NCBI GenBank assembly: GCA_045634325.1
Contig: JAZRAA010000012.1
Location: 1-29,545, forward strand
Reading direction: 5' to 3'
DNA: 29,545 bases
Source: URNF01 sp045634325
GTDB taxonomy: Bacteria > Bacillota > Clostridia > Oscillospirales > Acutalibacteraceae
The notes below the pieces were generated by a model, which worked only from the letters and a program-made list of their open reading frames with translations, was not told the origin of the DNA and did no database searches. How positions within the stretch are numbered: position 1 is the stretch's first letter; each line of letters starts with the position of its first letter. The position numbers and the translations under genes are program-made. This document shows, piece by piece, positions 22,753 through 29,545 of the stretch.

Positions 22753-23967
22753 ATGGGTTATAAAGTACACCGCAAACGGCGGTATTACTCACGGCGCAAA
22801 TCGCCGTATACAAAGGTGCTGGGTTGGGTGCTTGTCGCCGCAATCGTGGTTCCTGCCGGCTTTTTTGGCGCGAAATGGCTTTCGGGCGGTAAGATAGAAA
22901 TGCCGACCGTGGCACTGCCCACCACGACCACTGTGGGCAGTACGGTATCTACCACCGTCACCACTGCACCGGCTCCGGTAACCGTTTCTTCTCAGTTCCG
23001 TGGTTTTTCTTTGCCGTATACGGCGCTTTTGGATGCGACCACCCTTAAAGATGCCGCCGTGAAAGCCGCCGCTGCGGGTTTCAATTGTGCGGTGATAGAA
23101 CTTAAAGACAAAGACGGCAACCTGTATTATGCCACCCAAACGCAAGCGGGGCTGACCGCCGCCGCTGCGACGGCGGATGCGGTATCGTTGACGGTGTTGA
23201 CCGAGGCGTTTGCCACGCTGAAAGAAGCGGGTATTGCGCCGATACCGCTTTTGTATGCGTTCGAGGACACCAAAGCACCGCAAAACTTGCCGGCGGCAAA
23301 GGTGACCGTTGCGGGACACGCCGATTGGATGTGGTACGACGGTGACCCGCAAAAAGGCGGCAGACCGTGGCTCAATCCGTATGCAGATGCTGCACAGACC
23401 TATATCACTGCGTTGGCTGAAGAATTGCAAACGGCGGGTGCGGGTGCGATTATGCTGGACGGTGTGTATTTCCCCACCCAAACCGCACAATCCGATTTCA
23501 CCGCCGGAGGCGATGCGTCGCTGACCAAAGGACAGGTGCTGGAAAAATTTGTGAGCCGTATGGATACGTTATGTGACGTTCCCGTGTTGTTGCGGTGTTC
23601 GGTGAATGCTGCGCTGGGCAACAATACTGCGGGCTACGACACCAATCCGTTGTCGCTGGGTGCGGCGGCCGTGCTAGCGGATGCACGTGTGTCTCACTTG
23701 GGAGATAAACTCGCCATAGAAGGTGAGATGCTGGCAGTTTCTGCGCAGACGTTGACCGATGTGTTACCACGCTTGCAGGATGCATTGGAAAAGCGTGCGG
23801 AGGCACAATCCGAAGTAAGCCGCCCCGCAACCGTTTTGTTGCTGGAAGGCGATACGGTGGCGGCGCAGTTACAAGCGTTGCGCACAGCCGATGCGGATAC
23901 TTCTTATTTTGTATATCAAAAGGATGGCAACTATGACTTTGCCGCCCTTTCCCATACTACGACATAA
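22753..23967 (+). CDS. Membrane-anchored putative glycoside hydrolase (DUF4015-like)
   Basis: A 404-residue protein with a basic N-terminus (HRKRRYYSRRKSPY), one membrane segment (about 20-46) and a Thr/Ser/Pro-rich linker (about 52-80). An extracytoplasmic (beta/alpha)-type domain from about 84 follows. RPWLNPYADAAQTYI (from 204) and GAGAIMLDGVYFP (Asp236) match the DUF4015/COG1306 putative glycoside hydrolase signature, in which the family usually has FDYIRFP. Other parts are weakly conserved, so catalysis is uncertain. AGGAGG lies 7 nt before the ATG, and the gene is 11 nt from rnfA and ahead of the operon terminator, so it is co-transcribed with the Rnf-like genes. Confidence 0.72.
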   Translation: MGYKVHRKRRYYSRRKSPYTKVLGWVLVAAIVVPAGFFGAKWLSGGKIEMPTVALPTTTTVGSTVSTTVTTAPAPVTVSSQFRGFSLPYTALLDATTLKDAAVKAAAAGFNCAVIELKDKDGNLYYATQTQAGLTAAAATADAVSLTVLTEAFATLKEAGIAPIPLLYAFEDTKAPQNLPAAKVTVAGHADWMWYDGDPQKGGRPWLNPYADAAQTYITALAEELQTAGAGAIMLDGVYFPTQTAQSDFTAGGDASLTKGQVLEKFVSRMDTLCDVPVLLRCSVNAALGNNTAGYDTNPLSLGAAAVLADARVSHLGDKLAIEGEMLAVSAQTLTDVLPRLQDALEKRAEAQSEVSRPATVLLLEGDTVAAQLQALRTADADTSYFVYQKDGNYDFAALSHTTT

Positions 23968-23986
23968 AGGTTGTTTGTGACACCTA

Positions 23987-24024
23987 AAAAAACCTGCCCT
24001 CTCGATTGAGAGGGCAGGTTTTTT
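23987..24024. terminator. Bidirectional terminator
   Basis: A perfect 17-bp stem (23987-24003 with 24008-24024), loop GATT, has A/T runs on both sides. It ends both the Rnf-like operon and the convergent nifJ. Confidence 0.95.
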
Positions 24025-24047
24025 ATTGTTTTATTTGGGACGAAGGA

Positions 24048-27000
24048 TTATTCCTCGTTGCCGTACAATTTGCCGAGTTTCACCAGATGCTCGTAGCGAG
24101 CAACCGAAGCGGCTTCCGCTTGTGCGAACAACTCTTTGGCACGATCCGGGAAGGAACGGGTCAAGGAGGAGTAGCGTGCTTCGTTCAAGATGAACTCTTG
24201 GTAATCGCCGGTGGGCGCTTTGCTGTCCAGCGAGAACGGATTTTTGCCTTCGGATTTGAGGGCGGGGTTGAAGCGGAACATATTCCAGTAACCGCAATCC
24301 ACAGCCTTCTTCATTTCTGCTTGGCAGTTGACCATGCCGCCCTTGATGCTGTGCATCTCGCAGGGGGCGTAGCCGATGATGAGCGACGGACCCGGATAGG
24401 CTTCCGCTTCTGCGATAGCTTTCACGGTCTGGTTCATGTCGGCGCCCATAGCAATCTGTGCAACGTACACATAGCCGTAGGACATGGCGATTTCTGCCAA
24501 GGATTTTTTGCTGATGGCTTTACCCGCAGCAGCGAACTGTGCCACCTGACCGATTTGGGAGGCTTTGGAAGCCTGGCCGCCGGTGTTGGAGTACACTTCG
24601 GTATCGAACACCATGATGTTGACATCTTCACCGGAAGCGAGCACGTGGTCAACACCGCCGAAGCCGATGTCGTATGCCCAGCCGTCGCCGCCGAAGATCC
24701 AAACGGATTTCTTGGACAGATATTCTTTGTCAGCCAACACGGCAGCGGCTGTCGGGCAACCTTCCGCGGCGGCTTTTTCCAATTCGACAATCAAAGCGTC
24801 GGTAGCAGCACCGTTGGTTTTGCCGTCGTTGACGGTATCCATAAACTGTTTTGCAGCCGCTTTGAAATCGTCGGAAGCTTTGTCGGAAGCAACCATTTCT
24901 TCGATTTGGTCAATCAAACGATTGCGGATTGCTTTTTGGCCGAGGTACATACCAAAGCCGTGTTCTGCGTTATCTTCGAACAAGGAGTTCGCCCAAGCAG
25001 GACCGTGGCCGTCTTTGTTGACGGTGTAGGGAGAAGTAGCGGCAGGACCGCCCCAGATGGAGGAACAACCGGTTGCGTTGGAGATATACATACGATCGCC
25101 GAACAATTGGGTGACGAGGCGAGCGTAAGCGGTCTCGGCACAACCTGCGCAAGAGCCGGAGAACTCAAGCAACGGCTGTTTGTACTGGCTGGCAATCACG
25201 GAAGTACCGCAAACTTCGGGTTTCTCGGTGACGTTTGCCACCATGTAATCGAACACTTTCTGTTCGGTTTCTTGGCTCTCGCGGGGAACCATGGTCAGCG
25301 AGTGGGTCGGGCAAACACCGACGCAGACGCCGCAACCCATACAATCCAGCGGAGAGATAGCGAGCGCATAGGTGTAGTCGGTTTTGATAACCGGCTTGGG
25401 AGCAAATTTGGTGCCTTCGGGAGCAGCAGCTTTTTCGTCGGCATTGAGAGCAAACGGACGAATGGTAGCATGCGGGCAAACGAAGGAGCACTTGTTACAT
25501 TTTGCGCAGGTGTCGGCGTTCCATTCGGGAACCATAACCGCAACACCACGTTTTTCGTAAGCGGAAGCACCGTGTTCAAACGTACCGTCAGCGTGGTCCA
25601 TGAAAGCGGAAACCGGCAGGGAGTCGCCTTGCATTTTGGAAACGGGCTTCAAGATGGTGTCTACCATTTTGACCAGTTTTTCGGGACCGTTTTCACCGGC
25701 ATCAGCGGTGTTGTCAACGGCAGTTGCCCAATCGGCAGGCACGTCCACTTTCACGAAAGCGGAAACACCGGCATCGATAGCATTGTGGTTTTTCTCCACA
25801 ACGTCCATACCCTTCTTGGAGTAGGATTTGGTTGCCGCATCTTTCATATACTGCACAGCTTCTTCAATCGGCATAACTTTTGCCAGTGCGAAGAACGCAG
25901 CCTGCAGGATGGTGTTGGTACGCTTGCCCATGCCGACTTTGGCGGCGAGGTCGATAGCGTTAACGGTATACAGCTGGATGTTGTTTTCCGCAATATAGCG
26001 TTTTGCGTCAGCGGGCATATGCGCATCCAGTTCTTCTGCAGTCCACTGGCAGTTGATCAAGAACACGCCGCCGGGTTTGACGTCGTTGACCATCTTGTAG
26101 CCCTTGATAACGTAAGACGGGTTGTGGCAAGCCACGAAGTCCGCTTTGTTGATATAGTACGGGCTCTTAATCGGCTGGTCGCCGAAACGCAGATGGGAAA
26201 TGGTGATACCACCGGTTTTCTTGGAGTCATACTGGAAGTATGCCTGCACGTATTTGTCGGTGTGGTCACCGATGATTTTGATGGAGTTTTTGTTTGCGCC
26301 AACGGTACCGTCGCCGCCCAGACCCCAGAATTTGCATTCGATGGTGCCGGCAGCCGCGGTGTCGGGAGCGGGTTTCTCGTCGAGAGAAAGACCGGTCACG
26401 TCGTCCACGATACCCAGAGTGAACTGCTCTTTGGGGCAATCTTTGGCCAGTTCTTCAAACACAGCAAACACGCTGGAGGGAGGGGTGTCTTTGGAGCCCA
26501 GACCATATCTGCCGCCAACCACTTTTGCACTGCGGCCGGTTTTTGCCAGAGCGGTCACCACGTCCATATACAGCGGCTCGCCCAAAGAACCGGGTTCTTT
26601 GGTACGGTCGAGAACCGCAATTTTCTTGACAGTTTCGGGGATAGCTTCCACCAATTTTTCGGCGCTGAACGGACGGTACAGGCGAACTTTCACCAAACCG
26701 ACCTTCTCGCCTTTGGCGGTCAAGTAGTCGATAACTTCTTCTGCCACGTCGCAGAAAGAACCCATGGCGACGATGATGCGGTCGGCATCGGGTGCGCCGT
26801 AGTAGTTGAACAGTTTATAGTCGGTGCCGAGTTTGGCATTGACTTTGTCCATATACTTCTCAACGATAGCGGGCACTGCTTCATAATATTTGTTGCAAGC
26901 CTCACGATGCTGGAAGAAGATGTCGCCGTTCTCGTGAGAACCACGCATCACGGGATGCTCAGGGTTGAGCGCGCGTTTACGGAATGCTGCAACGGCATCC

Positions 27001-27590
27001 ATGTTGCACATTTCTTTCAAATCCTCATAATCCCAAATCTGGATTTTTTGGATTTCGTGAGAGGTGCGGAAACCGTCAAAGAAGTTGATGAACGGCACAC
27101 GGCTTTCGATGGTGGAGAGATGCGCCACAGCGGCCAAGTCCATAACTTCCTGGGTGTTGGTTTCGGCGAGCATCGCAAAACCGGTCTGGCGGCAAGCGTA
27201 CACGTCGGAATGGTCACCGAAAATGTTCAGCGCATGAGATGCCACGCAACGTGCAGACACGTGGAAAACCGAGGGGAGCAATTCGCCCGCGATTTTATAC
27301 ATGTTGGGAATCATGAGCAACAGACCCTGCGAAGCGGTGTAGGTGGTGGTCATCGCACCCGCGTTCAGAGAACCGTGCACAGTACCGGCGGCGCCGGCTT
27401 CAGACTGCATTTCGGACACTTTCACAGTAGTACCGAAAATGTTTTTCTGACCCGCGGCTGCCCACTGGTCAACGTAGTCTGCCATGGGGCTGGAAGGGGT
27501 GATCGCATAGATACCCGCGACCTCGGTAAATGCATAAGACACGTATGCCGCAGCATTGTTACCGTCCATGGTCTTGAATTTTCTTGCCAT
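24048..27590 (-). CDS. nifJ: Pyruvate:ferredoxin (flavodoxin) oxidoreductase
   Basis: A 1180-residue homodimer-type PFOR that oxidises pyruvate with CoA to acetyl-CoA and CO2, reducing ferredoxin, the central fermentative step in anaerobes. The N-terminal domain starts KTMDGNNAAAYVSYAFTEVA with AITPSSPM. The 2x[4Fe-4S] insert has CAKCNKCSFVCPH (about residue 690) and CMGCGVCVGVCPT (about 748). The proximal cluster and thiamin diphosphate region has CAGCAETAYARL (about 812), NATGCSSIWGG, GDGWAYDIGFGG and NTGGQASKAS. The last cluster Cys is in GYAPCEMH. AAAGGAGG precedes the ATG with ideal spacing. All expected cofactor residues are present, in contrast to the neighbouring Rnf-like operon. It is monocistronic. 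Confidence 0.98.
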   Translation of the reverse strand: MARKFKTMDGNNAAAYVSYAFTEVAGIYAITPSSPMADYVDQWAAAGQKNIFGTTVKVSEMQSEAGAAGTVHGSLNAGAMTTTYTASQGLLLMIPNMYKIAGELLPSVFHVSARCVASHALNIFGDHSDVYACRQTGFAMLAETNTQEVMDLAAVAHLSTIESRVPFINFFDGFRTSHEIQKIQIWDYEDLKEMCNMDAVAAFRKRALNPEHPVMRGSHENGDIFFQHREACNKYYEAVPAIVEKYMDKVNAKLGTDYKLFNYYGAPDADRIIVAMGSFCDVAEEVIDYLTAKGEKVGLVKVRLYRPFSAEKLVEAIPETVKKIAVLDRTKEPGSLGEPLYMDVVTALAKTGRSAKVVGGRYGLGSKDTPPSSVFAVFEELAKDCPKEQFTLGIVDDVTGLSLDEKPAPDTAAAGTIECKFWGLGGDGTVGANKNSIKIIGDHTDKYVQAYFQYDSKKTGGITISHLRFGDQPIKSPYYINKADFVACHNPSYVIKGYKMVNDVKPGGVFLINCQWTAEELDAHMPADAKRYIAENNIQLYTVNAIDLAAKVGMGKRTNTILQAAFFALAKVMPIEEAVQYMKDAATKSYSKKGMDVVEKNHNAIDAGVSAFVKVDVPADWATAVDNTADAGENGPEKLVKMVDTILKPVSKMQGDSLPVSAFMDHADGTFEHGASAYEKRGVAVMVPEWNADTCAKCNKCSFVCPHATIRPFALNADEKAAAPEGTKFAPKPVIKTDYTYALAISPLDCMGCGVCVGVCPTHSLTMVPRESQETEQKVFDYMVANVTEKPEVCGTSVIASQYKQPLLEFSGSCAGCAETAYARLVTQLFGDRMYISNATGCSSIWGGPAATSPYTVNKDGHGPAWANSLFEDNAEHGFGMYLGQKAIRNRLIDQIEEMVASDKASDDFKAAAKQFMDTVNDGKTNGAATDALIVELEKAAAEGCPTAAAVLADKEYLSKKSVWIFGGDGWAYDIGFGGVDHVLASGEDVNIMVFDTEVYSNTGGQASKASQIGQVAQFAAAGKAISKKSLAEIAMSYGYVYVAQIAMGADMNQTVKAIAEAEAYPGPSLIIGYAPCEMHSIKGGMVNCQAEMKKAVDCGYWNMFRFNPALKSEGKNPFSLDSKAPTGDYQEFILNEARYSSLTRSFPDRAKELFAQAEAASVARYEHLVKLGKLYGNEE

Positions 27591-27632
27591 TGGTATATTC
27601 CTCCTTTAAGGATTAAAGTAAACATCTTTTGC

Positions 27633-27657
27633 GTGTGCGCACCCATGTGCGTCACAC
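27633..27657 (-). promoter_or_regulatory. Hairpin in the nifJ leader
   Basis: A stem of GTGTG-CGCAC (27633-27642) with GTGCG-T-CACAC (27647-27657), loop CCAT and one bulged base, lies 43-67 nt upstream of the nifJ start. It could be an operator or an RNA structure stabilising the abundant nifJ message. Confidence 0.5.
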
Positions 27658-27868
27658 CAACTATTAGGTTACCATAAAATTTTAGGGTTGTAAAGTGAAA
27701 AAAACCTTATTTTAAAGGAAAATACTTATATAAATTATATAAGGGAGTAATTGCCTCTTGGGGTTGTTTTGGTCAAAAGCGGGCAATACCGCTGGGTGCG
27801 ATGCTCACTTTCTTCTGTTTTCGGCATTTTTCGGTCGATTATCTCCTGTTTTCTCGTGTTTTCACGCA
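27658..27868. other. Divergent intergenic region between nifJ and the CorC-type gene
   Basis: No gene was seen. It is AT-rich and contains an inverted repeat CTTATAT/ATATAAG (27725-27731 and 27737-27743) that overlaps a minus-strand TATAAT (27734-27739). This is a plausible nifJ -10/operator, although no convincing -35 was found. Confidence 0.4.
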
Positions 27869-27897
27869 TTGACAGAACGAAAAAAAGCGGGTAAAAT
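27869..27897 (+). promoter_or_regulatory. Promoter of the CorC-type gene
   Basis: TTGACA (27869-27874), a 17-bp spacer and TAAAAT (27892-27897), about 50 nt upstream of the start codon. Confidence 0.8.
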
Positions 27898-27948
27898 ATA
27901 CTATGTTACTGTATATATAAAGTATTTGAAAGGGGAAATCTTTTCACC

Positions 27949-29325
27949 ATGGACCCTGCTCCTATCGGGCAGATTATACTGCTGTTTTTACTCATTCTTT
28001 GTAACGCATTTTTTGCCGCATCGGAAATTGCGATTATCACGCTCAATGATAATAAATTGCAAAAGCAAGCGGAAGCGGGCGATAAAAAAGCCAAGCAGGT
28101 GTTGTCGCTGACAGCCGATTCTTCACGTTTTCTCGCTACCATTCAGGTGGGCGTGACGCTTGCCGGCTTTTTGACCTCCGCAACGGCGGCGCAGTCTTTG
28201 TCAGAGCCGCTTGCCGATTGGTTTGTGGGACTGGTACCCTCGTTGCAGGCGCAGGCGGGTTTGGTGCAGTCGGTCAGTGTGGTGGTTATCACCTTGCTGA
28301 TGTCGTATTTCTCGCTGGTATTCGGTGAATTGGTGCCCAAACGCATCGCCATGCAAAAAGCGGAAGCGGTGGCTTTTGCGTTTATTGGTCCGTTGCGTGT
28401 GGTGGCAAGCATCTCCAAACCGTTTGTGAAATTTCTTTCTTTTTCCACCAATGCGATGGTGCGTTTGTGCGGTATGGACCCTCACGCAGACGAAGAACAG
28501 GTCACCGAGGAAGAAATTCGCATGTTGGTAGATGTTGGCGAAGAAAAAGGTGTGATTGAAGAAGTCCAAAAGGACATGATAAATAATATCTTCGAATTTG
28601 ACGACCTTGCCGCAGGCGAAATCATGACCCCCCGTACCGACGTCGCCGCACTGGATATAGAGGATGGTCTGGAAGAAGCGTTGCGCATCGGCGTGGACGA
28701 AGGATTTTCTCGTTTGCCGGTGTATGAAGAGGATATTGACCATATCATCGGTATTTTGCATATCAAGGATTTGTTACCCTACGTGGGCAGAGAGATGCCC
28801 AAAGAGGTGACCTTGCGTAATTTGGTGCGTGAAACCCATTTCGTGCCGGAAACCAAGCATTGCGGTGATTTGTTCTCCGAAATGACCGCCAAGCGCATGC
28901 AGATGGCGATTGTGGTGGACGAATACGGCGGTGTTGCGGGCATTGTCACCATCGAAGATTTGCTGGAAGCCATTGTGGGTAATATGCAGGACGAGTTTGA
29001 TAACGAGGAAGAAGAAATCACCCAGCTGGATGAAAACAGTTTTGAGGTGGATGGTTCGACTTCCATTGAAGAGGTCAGCGAATTGTTGGACGTGCAGTTG
29101 CCGGAGGGCGACTATGACACTTTGGGCGGCTTTTTGCTGCAACAACTGGGTCGTATTCCCGGCGTGGACGAGCATCCGGAAGTGGCGTTTGCCAACATCG
29201 TATTCACGGTACAGCAGATGGACGACCGCCGCATTGATGCGGTGCATGTGGAACGTACGCCGCAGGATGCGGATGCCGCTGCGACGGATGATGAAGGCAG
29301 CAAATTCGGACGCTCAGAAAAATAA
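27949..29325 (+). CDS. CNNM/CorC (HlyC) family membrane protein with CBS pair
   Basis: A 458-residue protein with three parts. The DUF21/CNNM membrane domain (about 1-190) has AFFAASEIAIITLN, then VGVTLAGFL and FGELVPKRIA. A CBS pair (about 205-335) has GEIMTPRTDVAALD and VDEYGGVAGIVTIEDLLEAIVG. A CorC_HlyC transporter-associated domain (about 355-440) has FEVDGSTSIEEVSELL and YDTLGGFLLQQLG. Such proteins act in Mg2+ (or other divalent) efflux or homeostasis and sense nucleotides through the CBS pair; older annotation as hemolysin is misleading. AAAGGGGA precedes the ATG. The tail after about 440 is acidic and disordered. No clear terminator was found before the next promoter. Confidence 0.93.
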   Translation: MDPAPIGQIILLFLLILCNAFFAASEIAIITLNDNKLQKQAEAGDKKAKQVLSLTADSSRFLATIQVGVTLAGFLTSATAAQSLSEPLADWFVGLVPSLQAQAGLVQSVSVVVITLLMSYFSLVFGELVPKRIAMQKAEAVAFAFIGPLRVVASISKPFVKFLSFSTNAMVRLCGMDPHADEEQVTEEEIRMLVDVGEEKGVIEEVQKDMINNIFEFDDLAAGEIMTPRTDVAALDIEDGLEEALRIGVDEGFSRLPVYEEDIDHIIGILHIKDLLPYVGREMPKEVTLRNLVRETHFVPETKHCGDLFSEMTAKRMQMAIVVDEYGGVAGIVTIEDLLEAIVGNMQDEFDNEEEEITQLDENSFEVDGSTSIEEVSELLDVQLPEGDYDTLGGFLLQQLGRIPGVDEHPEVAFANIVFTVQQMDDRRIDAVHVERTPQDADAAATDDEGSKFGRSEK

Positions 29326-29349
29326 AAAAATAAAAACTAAAAAAAGTTG

Positions 29350-29379
29350 TTGACAAACATACAGTCTGTGTTATATAAT
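29350..29379 (+). promoter_or_regulatory. Promoter of the tRNA operon
   Basis: TTGACA (29350-29355) and TATAAT (29374-29379) with an 18-bp spacer, 40 nt before tRNA-Met. Confidence 0.85.
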
Positions 29380-29381
29380 AC

Positions 29382-29410
29382 AATCCGTCCCCGCGCCATG
29401 GGGACGGATT
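29382..29410 (+). promoter_or_regulatory. Perfect inverted repeat at the tRNA operon start site
   Basis: An 11-bp perfect stem AATCCGTCCCC/GGGGACGGATT (29382-29392 with 29400-29410) with a 7-nt loop covers the predicted transcription start. No T run follows, so it is not a terminator. It may be an operator or a 5' leader processing hairpin. Confidence 0.5.
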
Positions 29411-29419
29411 AGATGACAT

Positions 29420-29496
29420 GGCTGTATAGCTCAGTTGGCTAGAGCATGCGGTTCATACCCGCAGTGTCATTGGTTCAAATCCAATTACAGCCACCA
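29420..29496 (+). tRNA. tRNA-Met (anticodon CAT)
   Basis: The acceptor stem is GGCTGTA (29420-29426) with TACAGCC (29486-29492), discriminator A, encoded CCA. The anticodon stem TGCGG/CCGCA encloses loop TTCATAC, anticodon CAT. The G1-C72 pair excludes initiator tRNA. It resembles elongator Met of Firmicutes; the lysidine-modified Ile tRNA is the less likely alternative. Confidence 0.92.
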
Positions 29497-29500
29497 ACAT

Positions 29501-29545
29501 GGCCCGATGGTCAAGCGGTTAAGACACCGCCCTTTCACGGCGGTA
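29501..29545 (+). tRNA. tRNA-Glu (anticodon TTC), 3' truncated by window end
   Basis: It starts GGCCCGATGGTCAAGCGGTT. The anticodon stem CCGCC/GGCGG encloses loop CTTTCAC with anticodon TTC. It lies 4 nt after tRNA-Met, so it belongs to the same operon, which continues beyond the window. Confidence 0.92.

Noticed and set aside
24006..27677. A 1223-codon open frame on the plus strand opposite nifJ
   Set aside because: It is fully antisense to a textbook PFOR. The frame stays open because nifJ avoids codons that give stops on the other strand; the translation is rich in His/Phe/Gly with no domain, as expected for a shadow frame.
1..29545. CRISPR arrays, insertion sequences, rRNA genes, prophage genes
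   Set aside because: No regularly spaced repeats, transposase/integrase frames or rRNA segments were seen in the window.

Overview
The window looks like chromosomal DNA from an anaerobic Gram-positive Clostridia, most likely an uncultivated gut member of the Oscillospiraceae/Ruminococcaceae. The grounds are strong AGGAGG-type ribosome binding sites, frequent GTG/TTG starts, textbook TTGACA-17-TATAAT promoters, a one-piece pyruvate:ferredoxin oxidoreductase, a NiaR regulator, a MecA-like adaptor, a G5/3D cell-wall protein and Rnf-type membrane proteins. The genus assignment is inference.

Layout. 1-1156: 3' end of an NhaC-type antiporter and its terminator. 1197-1369: tRNA-Arg(ACG) with promoter and terminator. 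1479-2869: an AT-rich two-gene cassette (four-helix-bundle protein; HTH/GIY-YIG-like fusion), followed by a short tRNA-like tail and a terminator; it looks acquired. 2877-5825: a GNAT acetyltransferase and a GH31 glycosidase, each with its own promoter. 5833-9524: NAD de novo operon nadA - nadB/nadC fusion - niaR, with an inverted repeat around the promoter that should be the NiaR operator. 9566-12567: ABC exporter (ATPase-FtsX fusion). Minus strand 12566-14838: a small acidic protein and metG. 15004-16221: DEAD-box helicase. 16222-16892: AT-rich gap with a possible 22-codon ORF and a perfect promoter. 16893-18725: secreted G5/3D protein and ribulose-phosphate 3-epimerase. 18711-19232 (minus): short MecA-like adaptor. 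19273-23967: operon of rnfC-, rnfD-, rnfE- and rnfA-like genes plus a membrane-anchored DUF4015-type glycosidase-like protein. 24048-27590 (minus): nifJ. 27949-29325: CNNM/CorC-type membrane protein with CBS domains. 29350-29545: start of a tRNA operon (Met, Glu).

The most unusual item is the Rnf-like operon. It lacks rnfG and rnfB. By motif comparison the proteins present have also lost most redox-cofactor sites of a true Rnf complex: three of the four RnfA/RnfE cysteines, the RnfD flavin-attachment threonine and the RnfC glycine-rich nucleotide/flavin motif. Only the two RnfC [4Fe-4S] motifs and one RnfE cysteine remain. It may be an Rnf-derived complex doing something else. Second in interest are the in-frame NadB-NadC fusion that keeps a good internal ribosome binding site, and the AT-rich HTH/GIY-YIG cassette next to tRNA-Arg.
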